Positions 31,752 through 40,274 of a DNA stretch of 64,000 nucleotides are shown here, piece after piece. Under the pieces are notes generated by a model that made no database searches, had not been told where the DNA came from, and saw nothing but the letters and a program-made list of their open reading frames with translations. How positions within the stretch are numbered: position 1 is the first letter of the stretch; each line of letters begins with the position of its first letter. The stretch spans positions 434,001 through 498,000 of the forward strand of contig NZ_CP107836.1 in assembly GCF_036346615.1 (NCBI RefSeq), given 5' to 3'. Origin of the DNA: Streptomyces sp. NBC_00523. Lineage in GTDB: Bacteria > Actinomycetota > Actinomycetes > Streptomycetales > Streptomycetaceae. The position numbers and the translations under genes were made by a program.

Positions 31752-34106
31752 CTACTCTGCCGTACGGCCCCGGGCGGCCTTTCGCCGAGGCCGGGTCGCG
31801 GGTGCGGAGGCGAGCCGGAGCGCGCGGCCGGTCAGCGAGGTGTCGTCGCCGAGCAGGGCGGCGGGGGTGCCGGTGAAGACGACCCGGCCGCCGTCGCTGC
31901 CGGCCCCGGGCCCGATGTCGATGACGTGGTCGGCGCGGGCGACGACGCGGAGATTGTGCTCGACCACGACGAGCGTGGCCCCGGCGTCCAGCAGGTCGTC
32001 GAAGAGTACGTTGATCCGGTCCACGTCGCTGGGGTGCAGTCCGGTGGTCGGCTCGTCCAGGACGATCCGCTCGCCGGACAGGTCGTCCACGCCGCAGAGG
32101 TGGCGCGCGAGGAGGAGGCGCTGCTTCTCGCCGCCGGAGAGCGTGTCGAGGGACTGGCCGACGGCGAGGTAGCCGAGGCCGACGCGTTGCTGCCAGGACA
32201 TCGCCGCGACGATCCCGGGGTCGTCGGGGAACAGGTCCGCGAGTGCGTGCGCGGCCATGGAGAGCACGTCGGCGATGGTGCTGCCGCCGACCGTGACGGC
32301 GAGGGCGGTGTCGTTGAAGCGCAGGCCCCCGCACACGTCGCACGGGGTGGAGACGTCGTCCAGGAACGCCAGCTCGGTGGTGAGGTGGCCCTTGCCCCGG
32401 CAGGCGGGGCAGGCGCCCTTGGAGTTGAAGCTGAACCAGGACGGGTCCAGGTCCGATGCCCGCGCGAACGCGCCCCGGACGTGGTCGGCCACGCCGAGGA
32501 TGGACAGCGAGGTGGACCGCTGTCCGCCGCGCAGCGGGTCCTGGCCCACGACGGTGAAGCCGGGTTGCTGGGCCGGGAGTTCCTGGGTGGCGAGGGAGCT
32601 CTTGCCGGAGCCCGCGACGCCGGTGACGGCGGTGAGGACGCCGAGCGGGATCTCCGTGTCGAAGCCGGTCAGGTTGTTGGCCCGGGCCTTGCGGACGACG
32701 ACGGAGCCCTGCCACGGGCGGGCCTTGGTCGCGACCTTCAGCGGGGTCCCGAGCAGCCGCCCGGTCACCGTGCCGCTCGCGCGCAGCGCGTCGGGCGTGC
32801 CCTCGAACTCGATCCGCCCGCCGTCGGCCCCGGCGCCCGGGCCTACGTCGATGACGTGGTCCGCGATGCCGATCAGCTGCCGGTGGTGCTCGACCACCAG
32901 CACGGTGTTGCCCGAGTCCCGCAGTTGCAGCAGCAACTGGGTGAGGAGGTGGACATCCACGGGGTGCAGGCCGACCGAGGGCTCGTCGAACACGTAGGTG
33001 ACGTCGGTGAGAGCGCTGCCCAGGTGCCGGACGATCTTCACGCGCTGGGCCTCGCCGCCGGAGAGGGTGGAGGAGGTCCGGTCCAGCGAGAGGTAGCCCA
33101 GGCCGACGGAGCGGAGGGCGTCGAGGGTGGCGCGGATGCCGTCGAGCGCGGGTTCGACGCGCGGGTCATGGGTGTCCGCCAGCAGTTCCCGCAGCCGGGT
33201 GACCGACATGGCCGACCAGTCCGCGAGGGAACGGCCGTCGATCAGGCTGGCCCTGGCCGCCTCGTTGAGCCGGGCGCCGTGGCACTCCGGGCAGGTGTGC
33301 CGGGTGGTGATGCGGTCGAGCTCCTCGCGGACCTGTGCGGAGATCTTCGTCGGGTGGTTCTTGACAAAGGTGTCGCGCATGCGGGTGATGACGCCGTCGA
33401 AGCGGGCGGTCTTCGGGAACTCGGGTTCCGGGTCGGGCAGTTTCAGCTGCTCGGCGTGGAGGAAGAGGTCCATCTCCTCGTCCGTGTAGTCCTTCAGCGG
33501 CTTGTCCCGGTCGAACAGACCGCTGTACGCGAACCGCTTCCACCGGTATCCGCCCCGCCGGAACAGGCTGAAGCGGACGGGCCCCTCGTTGATGGACTTC
33601 TCCGGGTCGATGAGTTCGGCCGGGTCGATGTCGACCACGGTGCCGATGCCCTCGCACCTCGGGCACATCCCGGTCGGGTCGTTGAAGGAGTACGCGGGTG
33701 TGTACCCGGCGGAGGGTTCGCCGATCCGCGAGAACACGAGCCGCATCAGCGGTGCGACGTCGCAGGCGGTCGCCACGACGGAGCGGGCGTTGCCGGTGAA
33801 GCGGCGCTGGTCGATCAGCGCGGTGAACGTGAGCCCGTCCATCGACTGGACCTCGGGCGCGGGCAGCTGCGGCAGCCGGTTGCGTACGAACGTCGGATAG
33901 GCGTCGTTGACCAGCCGCTGGGCCTCGGCCGCGATCGTGTCCAGCACCAGCGAGGACTTGCCCGAGCCGGACACCCCCGTGACGACGGTGAGCGCCTTCT
34001 TGGGGACGTCGACGGTGACGTCCTGGAGGTTGTTCGTCGCCGCGCCGACCACGCGGATCACCCCGGCCGCATGCGCATCGCTCATCCGGGGATCGTACTC
34101 AGCCAC
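31752..34106 (-). CDS. Short UvrA-like ABC ATPase (UvrA2/DrrC-type)
   Basis: A 784-residue tandem ABC ATPase clearly related to the excision-repair protein UvrA but about 150-200 residues shorter. The first Walker A is VVTGVSGSGKSSLVLDTI and the second TGVAGSGKSSLATQEL. Two signature motifs, STLSGGEAQRVKIVRHL and DTLSGGEKQRLLLARHL, and zinc-finger cysteine pairs (CPRCEG, CPECHG, CPACRG, CDVCGG) are present. Short UvrA paralogues of this kind lack the UvrB-binding region; some protect Streptomyces against their own DNA-binding drugs. I start at GTG 34106 because GGGAGG lies 6 bases upstream; ATG 34085 is the alternative. GNAT follows on the same strand. Confidence 0.88.
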   Translation of the reverse strand: MAEYDPRMSDAHAAGVIRVVGAATNNLQDVTVDVPKKALTVVTGVSGSGKSSLVLDTIAAEAQRLVNDAYPTFVRNRLPQLPAPEVQSMDGLTFTALIDQRRFTGNARSVVATACDVAPLMRLVFSRIGEPSAGYTPAYSFNDPTGMCPRCEGIGTVVDIDPAELIDPEKSINEGPVRFSLFRRGGYRWKRFAYSGLFDRDKPLKDYTDEEMDLFLHAEQLKLPDPEPEFPKTARFDGVITRMRDTFVKNHPTKISAQVREELDRITTRHTCPECHGARLNEAARASLIDGRSLADWSAMSVTRLRELLADTHDPRVEPALDGIRATLDALRSVGLGYLSLDRTSSTLSGGEAQRVKIVRHLGSALTDVTYVFDEPSVGLHPVDVHLLTQLLLQLRDSGNTVLVVEHHRQLIGIADHVIDVGPGAGADGGRIEFEGTPDALRASGTVTGRLLGTPLKVATKARPWQGSVVVRKARANNLTGFDTEIPLGVLTAVTGVAGSGKSSLATQELPAQQPGFTVVGQDPLRGGQRSTSLSILGVADHVRGAFARASDLDPSWFSFNSKGACPACRGKGHLTTELAFLDDVSTPCDVCGGLRFNDTALAVTVGGSTIADVLSMAAHALADLFPDDPGIVAAMSWQQRVGLGYLAVGQSLDTLSGGEKQRLLLARHLCGVDDLSGERIVLDEPTTGLHPSDVDRINVLFDDLLDAGATLVVVEHNLRVVARADHVIDIGPGAGSDGGRVVFTGTPAALLGDDTSLTGRALRLASAPATRPRRKAARGRTAE

Positions 34107-34127
34107 CTGCGCCCTCCCGGGTGACGT

Positions 34128-34152
34128 CGCCCGGCATTTCGCGTGCCGGGCG
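34128..34152. terminator. Hairpin terminator downstream of GH76 gene
   Basis: A perfect 9-bp stem, CGCCCGGCA / TGCCGGGCG, with loop TTTCGCG lies 11 bases beyond the GH76 stop and 22 bases before the UvrA-like start. It separates two same-strand transcription units. Confidence 0.6.
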
Positions 34153-34162
34153 CCCCGGAGGG

Positions 34163-35611
34163 TCAGCCGGTGGCTGCGTTGAGCAGGTCGAGCGCGCTCT
34201 GCTGGCAGCCGTAGTCGGTGGTCCCGCCGCCGCCGTTCCAGTGCGGGCCGTACTGGTCGAGGGCGTTGCGGTCGCGGTCGTGGGCGGCGTCGGCCCAGCG
34301 GGTGAGGGGTGCGGCGTACGGGTGGTCGGAGAGCGCGCGGTTGAGGGCGCCGAGGCCGCGCACATAGGCGCCCTTGAAGCTGGGGCCGTCCCCGGTGCAG
34401 CCGTCGCCCTCGCCGGGCTCGCGCAGGACGCCGTCGGTCTGGAGCCGGACGGTGGACGCGTCGGCGAGGCCGCGCGCGGTTGTCAGGAGGGCCTGGTCGC
34501 CGGTGGCGCGGTGCAGTTCGGTGAGCGCGCCCAGGACGACGCCCTGGTTGTAGGTCCAGGTGGGCTGGCCGTTGTTGGCGCAGTTGCCGTCCAGGCCGTC
34601 GTTGATCATGCGGTCACCGTTGATCATGCCGCTGCGCTGGAACCAGTCCCACTCGTTCTTGGCCCGGTCCAGGTACACCGTGTCGCCGGGGATGCGGTTG
34701 TGCAGGGCCGCCGTGAGGCCGAGGAAGAGTTCGTTGGTGATGGCGTTCTTGTAGTTGCCGTCGGTGTTCCACCGGACCCCGCCGCCGCAGGTGCCGTTCC
34801 AGTTGGCGAACATGTGGTCCGCGTCGGCCCGGGCGGTGTCGAGGTAGCGGCTCTCCCCGGTCAGGTCGTACGCGGCGATCCAGGCGAGGCCCCACCAGCC
34901 GGTGTCGTCCAGGTACTCGTTGCGGAACTGGCCGCCCTGGGCGTTGATGTTCTTGTCATACGTGTCGGCGATGGCGTACCGGTAGCTGCCCATGCCGGTG
35001 ATCCGAATGTTGTCGATGACGGTGGTCAGCGCGTTGGCCGCCGTCCACCAGCCGTTGCCGCCGAAGAGTTTGGTGCCCCGGTCGTACGACATCATCAGGG
35101 CGGTCGCGGCGGCGGTGCTCCTGCTGCCCGCGTTCCAGGTGGTGCGGGCCCAGGGGGTGCACGCGATGGCGCCGCCGCCCGCGGGCTGCCCGCAGGCGCG
35201 CAGGGCTCCGACGCCCTGGGTGTTCCAGTCGTCCACGTTGTACATCTGGGTGCGCCAGCCCCGGCCCCCGGACGGCACGGCGGTGTCGCCGAGCTTGCTG
35301 CCGGACGCCCAGGTCCTGCCGCCGTCCATGGAGCGGTCCAGCCAGACGTGGTCGCCCGCCCCGCCGTTGTCGAGGGAGCCCCAGCCCATCGCGTCGGTGT
35401 CGTCGATGTGCAGGGCGATCGTGCGGGAGTCGACGGTGGCCGTGACGGGAATCCGGTCCTGCGGACTGAGCGCCGGGTCCCGCGCGTCGCAGTACTTGTT
35501 GCACACCGCAGCCTCCGGGGCAGCGGCGGCGGGCACGGCGCCCACGAAAAGCGCGGACAACGTTGTCAGTACGGCGCCGATGAGGGCCGCCCGGGGACGC
35601 GCAGGATTCAT
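34163..35611 (-). CDS. Secreted GH76 alpha-1,6-mannanase-type hydrolase
   Basis: A 482-residue exported enzyme. The signal peptide MNPARPRAALIGAVLTTLSALFVGAVPAAAA leads into a roughly 100-residue N-terminal region and then an (alpha/alpha)6 barrel. The GH76 catalytic aspartate pair is in YLDDTGWWGLAWIAAY. FANWNGTCGGGVRWN, NAITNELFLGLTAALHNR and QPTWTYNQGVVLGAL are the other familiar blocks. Known members cut the alpha-1,6-mannan backbone of yeast and fungal cell walls. ATG 35611 is preceded by GGGAG. Two LacI-type palindromic boxes lie just upstream, though no LacI gene adjoins. GH30, GH130 and phosphomannomutase genes elsewhere in the window fit growth on fungal wall polysaccharide. Confidence 0.9.
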   Translation of the reverse strand: MNPARPRAALIGAVLTTLSALFVGAVPAAAAPEAAVCNKYCDARDPALSPQDRIPVTATVDSRTIALHIDDTDAMGWGSLDNGGAGDHVWLDRSMDGGRTWASGSKLGDTAVPSGGRGWRTQMYNVDDWNTQGVGALRACGQPAGGGAIACTPWARTTWNAGSRSTAAATALMMSYDRGTKLFGGNGWWTAANALTTVIDNIRITGMGSYRYAIADTYDKNINAQGGQFRNEYLDDTGWWGLAWIAAYDLTGESRYLDTARADADHMFANWNGTCGGGVRWNTDGNYKNAITNELFLGLTAALHNRIPGDTVYLDRAKNEWDWFQRSGMINGDRMINDGLDGNCANNGQPTWTYNQGVVLGALTELHRATGDQALLTTARGLADASTVRLQTDGVLREPGEGDGCTGDGPSFKGAYVRGLGALNRALSDHPYAAPLTRWADAAHDRDRNALDQYGPHWNGGGGTTDYGCQQSALDLLNAATG

Positions 35612-35640
35612 GGAGGGCTCCCGGAACGAGTGGGGGCGGC

Positions 35641-35677
35641 GGAGAGCGCTCCGCCGACGCGCAGGAGAACGCTCTCC
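35641..35677. promoter_or_regulatory. Pair of LacI-type operator boxes upstream of GH76
   Basis: Box A (35641-35652, GGAGAGCGCTCC) contains the perfect 8-base palindrome GAGCGCTC. Box B (35664-35677, GGAGAACGCTCTCC) is symmetric except at one central pair. The boxes are 23 bases apart centre to centre and 30-66 bases before the GH76 start. The NNGAGCGCTCNN form is like boxes bound by Streptomyces LacI-type sugar repressors such as CebR. The cognate repressor is not adjacent. Confidence 0.65.
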
Positions 35678-35758
35678 GACGCTAGCGAAGCGCCATGAGC
35701 ACGTCAACGGCGCGCGCACGGGCCGCGCGGCGAAGAGCACCACCCCGGCCGCGGCCTC

Positions 35759-36361
35759 TCACCCGGCGCCGGGGTCCGGCCAGGCCGCGACCAACGTGTC
35801 CACGTCCGGGAAGCGGGGGCCGCCGATCGGTGCCCGGAGCGATTCACCGGCGAGCCAGCACACTTCGCCGGGGCTGCCGTCGCCGAGGTCGAACAGGCAG
35901 CACACTCCCCCGGCGGCCGCCGCGAGACCCGTGAACGTCTCCCGGACGGTGGCGGAGCGTTCGAAGAGGCGACTCATCGCCGAGGTCGCCGCCCAGAACT
36001 CCATGGACGCGTAGCCCGGGTGGTGGGCGGACGTGAAGCGGACCGTGGCGTAGATGTAGCCGACCTCCAGCCGCCCGTCGGCCGCCGGGGCGTAACCGGG
36101 CCGGTCGGCGTAGGCGCGTACCGCGTCGTCCAGGCCGAACAGGAGCGTGGTATCGAGGTCGAGTGTGCCGCCCCCGGAGCAGTCGACCGGGGCGCTCCCG
36201 AAGTCCGAGGTGAAGGGGAGCGTGAGCCGGTCGCCGCCGGGCAGCGTGACGTGGAGCGGAGTCCCGTCGGGATCCGGTGGGGCCAGCTCCGTCAGCGCGG
36301 CCAGCGCCCCGGCGACGTTCTGCGGGCGCAGGTAGATGTCGTAGCCGTAGGTCAGCCCCAT
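35759..36361 (-). CDS. Hypothetical protein
   Basis: A 200-residue soluble protein, MGLTYGYDIYLRPQNVAGAL onward. Its layout of strands (LHVTLPGGDRLTLPFTSDF, VGYIYATVRF) and short helices suggests a small alpha/beta immunity-type or SMI1-like fold, but I do not recognise a family. Paired cysteines (GGVCCLFDLG) stand out. There is no signal peptide. A G/A-rich tract in the leader, GGGGGAGGGG, lies about 10 bases before ATG 36361. Neither neighbour gives a clear functional hint. Confidence 0.55.
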   Translation of the reverse strand: MGLTYGYDIYLRPQNVAGALAALTELAPPDPDGTPLHVTLPGGDRLTLPFTSDFGSAPVDCSGGGTLDLDTTLLFGLDDAVRAYADRPGYAPAADGRLEVGYIYATVRFTSAHHPGYASMEFWAATSAMSRLFERSATVRETFTGLAAAAGGVCCLFDLGDGSPGEVCWLAGESLRAPIGGPRFPDVDTLVAAWPDPGAG

Positions 36362-36416
36362 GAGCGATGCCCCTCCCCCTCGGCCCTGCCGGTTGCACCT
36401 TCTCATGAACTCGCGG

Positions 36417-36446
36417 CCGGGCCCTGACGGTTTTTCGCGGGCCCGG
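36417..36446. terminator. Hairpin terminator downstream of the F420-reductase-like gene
   Basis: The stem is CCGGGCCC / GGGCCCGG with a 14-base loop that contains TTTTT. It begins 6 bases past the stop of the minus-strand oxidoreductase gene. Confidence 0.5.
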
Positions 36447-36452
36447 ACCCCG

Positions 36453-37094
36453 TCAACCGGCCGCGTACGCCAGCGGTGGTGCGATCGCCTGGGCGTCCGC
36501 TCCCTCGCCGACCCACAGCCCGATGAACAGCGCCGCCGTCGCTTCCAGGAGCCCCGCGCGTTCCAGTCCGCCGCCCGGCACCGGTTCGCACCCGGTGTCC
36601 CGTACGAGCCGGCGCACGCGCGCGAGGGACGGTTCGTCGTCCCCGCACACCGGTACGGCCAGCGGGCGGCCGTCGAAGACGGGCGGACGCATGCGCCATA
36701 CGTCCTCGTGGCAGAGGTTGAACGCCTTGACCACATGTACTCCGGGCGCGGCCTCGGCCAGTTGCTCCGCCGCCGAGACGCCCCCGCGGGTCAGCAGCCG
36801 GAAGCCGGGGCCGACGGGGTTTGAGCAGTCGATCAGCGCCTTGCCCCGGAGCTCGGGACCCAGGTCCCGCACCACCTCGGCCCCGGCGCCGAAGGGCAGC
36901 GCGGCGAGCACCACATCCCCAGCAGCGGCTGCCTCGCACAGCCCGGCGGCCTGCGCGCCTCCGCCGAGCCGTCCCGCGAGCCGCCGCGCCCGCTCCTCGT
37001 CGCGTCCGCCGACGACGACCTCGTGCCCCGCCCGCACCCAGTGGGTGGCGAGCGCGTCCGCCATGTTCCCCGCGCCCAGTACGCCGATCCTCAT
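36453..37094 (-). CDS. NADP-dependent F420-reductase-like oxidoreductase
   Basis: A 213-residue dinucleotide-binding protein of the NADPH:F420 oxidoreductase / ProC-like N-terminal fold. The nucleotide motif is IGVLGAGNMADALATHW, followed by VVVGGRDEERARRLA, in which the Arg after strand 2 points to NADP. The middle has DVVLAALPFGAGAEVV, ALIDCSNPVGPGFRLL and VVKAFNLCHEDVW. Such proteins pass hydride between NADPH and F420 or reduce small electrophiles. AAAGGAC precedes ATG 37094. It is divergent from an HxlR-type regulator 77 bases away, which is the likely controller. Confidence 0.82.
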   Translation of the reverse strand: MRIGVLGAGNMADALATHWVRAGHEVVVGGRDEERARRLAGRLGGGAQAAGLCEAAAAGDVVLAALPFGAGAEVVRDLGPELRGKALIDCSNPVGPGFRLLTRGGVSAAEQLAEAAPGVHVVKAFNLCHEDVWRMRPPVFDGRPLAVPVCGDDEPSLARVRRLVRDTGCEPVPGGGLERAGLLEATAALFIGLWVGEGADAQAIAPPLAYAAG

Positions 37095-37171
37095 CACGCA
37101 TGTCCTTTCGCCGACGGCCCGTTCAGCCGTTCGCATCGACGCTAGAACGCGGCTCGGGCACCATCTGGTAC

Positions 37172-37528
37172 GTGACCACCGACGCCTTTCTCGCCGACTG
37201 CCGCGCCCGCCTGGCGTTCGACCTGCTCTCCCACACCTGGAACGCCGTGGTGCTCTGGTCCCTGCGCGACGGCCCCCGCCGCCCGGTCGAACTGCGCGAG
37301 CACATCGGCTCGATCAGCCCCAAGGTGCTCACCGAGACGCTGCGCCGCCTCCAGTTCAACGGGCTCGTGTCCCGGCAGGCGTACCCCGGCTCCCCGCCAC
37401 GCGTGGAGTACGCGCTCACCGGTCTCGGACGCACCCTGCTGGGGCCCATCGACACCATCGGGGCGTGGGCCTTCGAGCACGGCGACGAGGTGATGGCGGC
37501 GCAGGACTCCGGCGCGGACGAGGGGTAG
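37172..37528 (+). CDS. HxlR-family winged-helix regulator
   Basis: A 118-residue single-domain regulator starting at GTG 37172. The HxlR pattern is clear: LADCRARLAFDLLSHTWNAVVLWSLRDGPRR, then ELREHIGSISPKVLTETLRRLQFNGLVSRQ, then RVEYALTGLGRTLLGPIDTIGAWA. HxlR proteins respond to electrophiles and quinone-like or aldehyde stress, often beside reductase genes, as here. It is divergent from the F420-reductase-like gene and converges on an SDR gene 18 bases beyond its stop. Confidence 0.88.
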   Translation: MTTDAFLADCRARLAFDLLSHTWNAVVLWSLRDGPRRPVELREHIGSISPKVLTETLRRLQFNGLVSRQAYPGSPPRVEYALTGLGRTLLGPIDTIGAWAFEHGDEVMAAQDSGADEG

Positions 37529-37546
37529 CGGCGGGCGGGACCGGGC

Positions 37547-38341
37547 TCAGGGCAGGATCGAGTCGACGTACCCGCCGTCGACGCGGAGGGCGCCGCCCGT
37601 GGTGGCGGAGGCGTACGGCGAGGCGAGGTAGACGACCATGTTGGCGATCTCCTCGGGCTCGATGAGGCGTTGCAGCAGGGACTGGGGGCGGTGCTTGACC
37701 ATGAACTCGTGCTGGGCCTCGTCCCAGGGGAGGTCGTCGCCGACTAGTTCGCGGACGAAGTCCTCGACGCCACCGGTGTGGGTGGGTCCCGCGATGACGG
37801 AGTTGACGGTGACCCCGGTGCCCGCGGCGTCCTTGGCGAAGCCGCGGGAGACGGCGAGCAGCGAGGTCTTGGTCATGCCGTAGTGGATCATCTCGGCGGG
37901 GATGACCACGGCCGAGTCGCTGGCGATGTTGAGGACGCGCCCCCAGCCGTTGTCCTTCATGCCCGGCAGGTAGGCGCGGATGAGCCGGACGGCGGAGAGG
38001 ACGTTGACCTCGAAGTAGCGGCGCCACTCCGCGTCCTCGATCTCCAGCGGGTCGGCGGAGCCGAAGACGCCGAGGCTGTTGACCAGGATGTCGACCGCCG
38101 GTGCGGCCTCCAGGACGGCCGCGGTGCCGTCCTCGGTCGCGAGGTCACCCGCCGCGCCGGTGACCTCCTCGCTCCCCGAGGCGGCCCGTACGGCGTGCAC
38201 GGCCTCGGCGACCCGCTCCTGGCCGCGGCCGTTCACGACGACATGGGCACCGGCCCGGGCCAGCCCGACGGCGATGGCCTCGCCGATGCCCTGGGTGGAG
38301 CCGGTGACCAGGGCGGTACGGCCGGAGAGATCGATGTGCAT
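37547..38341 (-). CDS. Short-chain dehydrogenase/reductase
   Basis: A 264-residue classical SDR. The cofactor loop is ALVTGSTQGIGEAIAVGLARAG, with VVNGRGQER after strand 2 indicating NADP preference. The NxxG-like strand is ILVNSLGVFGS, catalytic Ser in VLNIASDSAVV, and Tyr-Xaa3-Lys in IHYGMTKTSL. It ends in GGALRVDGGYVDSIL as expected. GAGGAGG precedes ATG 38341. It follows the aldo/keto reductase gene with 45 bases between on the same strand, so one transcript from the 39274-39300 dyad region is likely. Substrate unknown; oxo-acyl or sugar ketone reduction are common in this subfamily. Confidence 0.92.
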   Translation of the reverse strand: MHIDLSGRTALVTGSTQGIGEAIAVGLARAGAHVVVNGRGQERVAEAVHAVRAASGSEEVTGAAGDLATEDGTAAVLEAAPAVDILVNSLGVFGSADPLEIEDAEWRRYFEVNVLSAVRLIRAYLPGMKDNGWGRVLNIASDSAVVIPAEMIHYGMTKTSLLAVSRGFAKDAAGTGVTVNSVIAGPTHTGGVEDFVRELVGDDLPWDEAQHEFMVKHRPQSLLQRLIEPEEIANMVVYLASPYASATTGGALRVDGGYVDSILP

Positions 38342-38386
38342 GGCGGGTCCTCCTCGCGCCGGGGCCGGCGACACGGCCCGCGCGGG

Positions 38387-39211
38387 TCAGTTGAGGGTGT
38401 CGGGGTCCGGGCCGGTGCGCAGTCCCCGGTCGAGGGCGGCGAGGTCGGCCAGGTCGGCGTCGGTGAGCTCGAAGCCGAAGACGTCGAGGTTCTGCCGGAT
38501 GCGGGCGGGGGTGACGGACTTGGGAATCACGATGTTGCCCGTCGCCAGGTGCCAGCGCAGCACGACCTGTGCGGGGGTTACGCCGTTGGCCTGAGCGATG
38601 CGCACGACCGCCTCGTCCGCCAGCACCGCGCCCTGGGCCAGCGGGCTCCACGCCTCGGTCGCGATGCCGTGCTCGGCGTGGAAGGCGCGCAGTTCGGCCT
38701 GCTGGAGGCCGGGGTGCAGCTCGACCTGGTTGACGGCCGGGACGGTTCCGGTGTGCTCCATGAGCCGCCGCAGGTGGGGGACCTGGAAGTTGGAGACGCC
38801 GATCGCGCGGGCGCGGCCGTCGGCGAGGATCTTCTCCAGCGCCTTGTACGTCTCCACGTACAGGTCCCGGGCCGGGGTGGGCCAGTGGATGAGGTAGAGG
38901 TCCACATGGTCCAGGCCGAGCTTGTCCAGGGAGGCGTCGAAGGCGGCGAGCGCCTGGTCGTAGCCCTGGTCGGCGTTCCACAGCTTGGTGGTGACGAAGA
39001 GCTCCTCCCGCGGCAGGCCGGAGTCCGCGATGGCCCGGCCGACACCGCGCTCGTTGCCGTAGACCGCGGCGGTGTCGATGCTGCGGTACCCGGCGTCCAG
39101 GGCGTGCCCGACCGCGGTGGCGGTCTCGTCGTCGGGCACCTGGAAGACACCGAAGCCGAGCTGGGGCATGCGGACGCCGTTGTTCAGGGTGAGGGTGGGC
39201 ACGGAAGTCAT
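38387..39211 (-). CDS. Aldo/keto reductase (2,5-diketo-gluconate reductase-like)
   Basis: A 274-residue NADPH-dependent TIM-barrel reductase. The catalytic tetrad is visible as Asp and Tyr in SIDTAAVYGNERGVG, Lys in FVTTKLWN, and His in LYLIHWPTP. GVSNFQVPHLRRLME, AVNQVELHPGLQQ and VIPKSVTPARIRQN are the standard AKR signatures, the last holding the NADP-binding lysine. The start ATG 39211 has AAAGGAC upstream. It is the first gene of an AKR-SDR pair. The 140-base upstream gap holds an 11-bp-arm dyad. It probably reduces sugar or lipid aldehydes. Confidence 0.92.
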   Translation of the reverse strand: MTSVPTLTLNNGVRMPQLGFGVFQVPDDETATAVGHALDAGYRSIDTAAVYGNERGVGRAIADSGLPREELFVTTKLWNADQGYDQALAAFDASLDKLGLDHVDLYLIHWPTPARDLYVETYKALEKILADGRARAIGVSNFQVPHLRRLMEHTGTVPAVNQVELHPGLQQAELRAFHAEHGIATEAWSPLAQGAVLADEAVVRIAQANGVTPAQVVLRWHLATGNIVIPKSVTPARIRQNLDVFGFELTDADLADLAALDRGLRTGPDPDTLN

Positions 39212-39273
39212 GGGGGGTGGTCCTTTTCGTGTTCGTCGTATGCCGTGCGGCGAGCCGGGCCGGCTCGCCGCAC

Positions 39274-39300
39274 ATGCATGCAAGCGCGCCTTACATGCAT
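39274..39300. promoter_or_regulatory. Operator-like dyad upstream of the AKR-SDR genes
   Basis: The arms ATGCATGCAAG (39274-39284) and CTTACATGCAT (39290-39300) are complementary at 10 of 11 positions, with a 5-base spacer. Further TTGCA and TGCAA half-site-like copies follow to about 39332. The region is AT-rich and sits 63-89 bases before the aldo/keto reductase start, which suits a repressor or activator site. Confidence 0.65.
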
Positions 39301-39351
39301 CCACAATACTTGCACACGCTCACTAATGCAATCGACGGCTTCCCGCGTCGG

Positions 39352-40131
39352 TCACTCCCCCACGTGCAGCCCGAAGCCCGTGCGGCCCGTCGGTTCCAGG
39401 CCCTCCTTGAGGTGCAGGGACGGGATCTCGTAGTCGCCGAAGTTCTGGCGGCGGTACGGGACCGGGGCGGTCGTCTCCAGCGTGAGCAGGCGTTCCCGCC
39501 AGGCCTTGGCCGCTTCCGGGTAGTCCGCGTCGGTCATCCGGTCGGTGCCGTACAGGACGAACGGCGGGAGCACCTCGAGGCCGGGGTAGTGGAGGATGCC
39601 GTGCTGGATCGGGAAGAGCAGGTCGTCGATGGGGCCGTTGATGCCCCGGGGCGCGTAGTGGGATTCCAGGCCGCCGACGGTCACCGAGAGCAGGGCGCGG
39701 CGGCCCGCGAGGGTGCCTTCTCCGTAGCGCTCGCCGTACTTGGTGTCGCTGTGCTCGCCAACGCCGTACGCGAAGTGGAACGTGAACACGCGGTCCACCC
39801 AGCCCTTGAGGATCGCGGGCATCGTGTACCACCACAGGGGGAACTGGAAGATGACGGCGTCCGCCCACAGCAGCTTCTCCTGCTCGGCGCGCACGTCCGG
39901 GGTGAGCGTCCCGGCGTCGAAGGCGCGGCCGGAGTCGCGGGCCGGCCTGAGCGGGTCCGAGGCGTCGGGCCCGTAGTCCGCCGCGTCGACGGTGGTCTTC
40001 CAGTTCATCGCGTACAGGTCGCTCACCCGCACCTCGTGCCCGGCCGCCTCCAGGGTCGAGACCGCGAGGTCCTTGAGCGAGCCGTTGAGGGACTTCGGCT
40101 CGGGGTGGGCGTGGACGATGAGCGTCTTCAT
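39352..40131 (-). CDS. Flavodoxin-fold NAD(P)H dehydrogenase (quinone)
   Basis: A 259-residue FMN/FAD-dependent reductase of the MdaB/NQO-like group. It starts MKTLIVHAHPEPKSLNGSLKD, the typical flavin-phosphate loop. FQFPLWWYTMPAILKGWVDRVF is the diagnostic flavodoxin_2 block. RRALLSVTVGG and VLPPFVLYGTDRM follow. These enzymes reduce quinones by two electrons and so limit redox cycling. AAGGAG precedes ATG 40131. It is divergent from an XRE/MmyB-type regulator, the likely controller, with 143 bases between. Confidence 0.9.
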   Translation of the reverse strand: MKTLIVHAHPEPKSLNGSLKDLAVSTLEAAGHEVRVSDLYAMNWKTTVDAADYGPDASDPLRPARDSGRAFDAGTLTPDVRAEQEKLLWADAVIFQFPLWWYTMPAILKGWVDRVFTFHFAYGVGEHSDTKYGERYGEGTLAGRRALLSVTVGGLESHYAPRGINGPIDDLLFPIQHGILHYPGLEVLPPFVLYGTDRMTDADYPEAAKAWRERLLTLETTAPVPYRRQNFGDYEIPSLHLKEGLEPTGRTGFGLHVGE

Positions 40132-40274
40132 GGGAACGCACTCCTTCGGATCGGATGGGTTCGATCCTGGACGCCGAGACGCCCGTTGTTCAGGGGCGCC
40201 GCTTCCGTCGGACGGGACTTCCTGGTACCGGCAGGGCCACCCTCGCGCGGGCCGGGCGTGGCCATACTGGGGGC

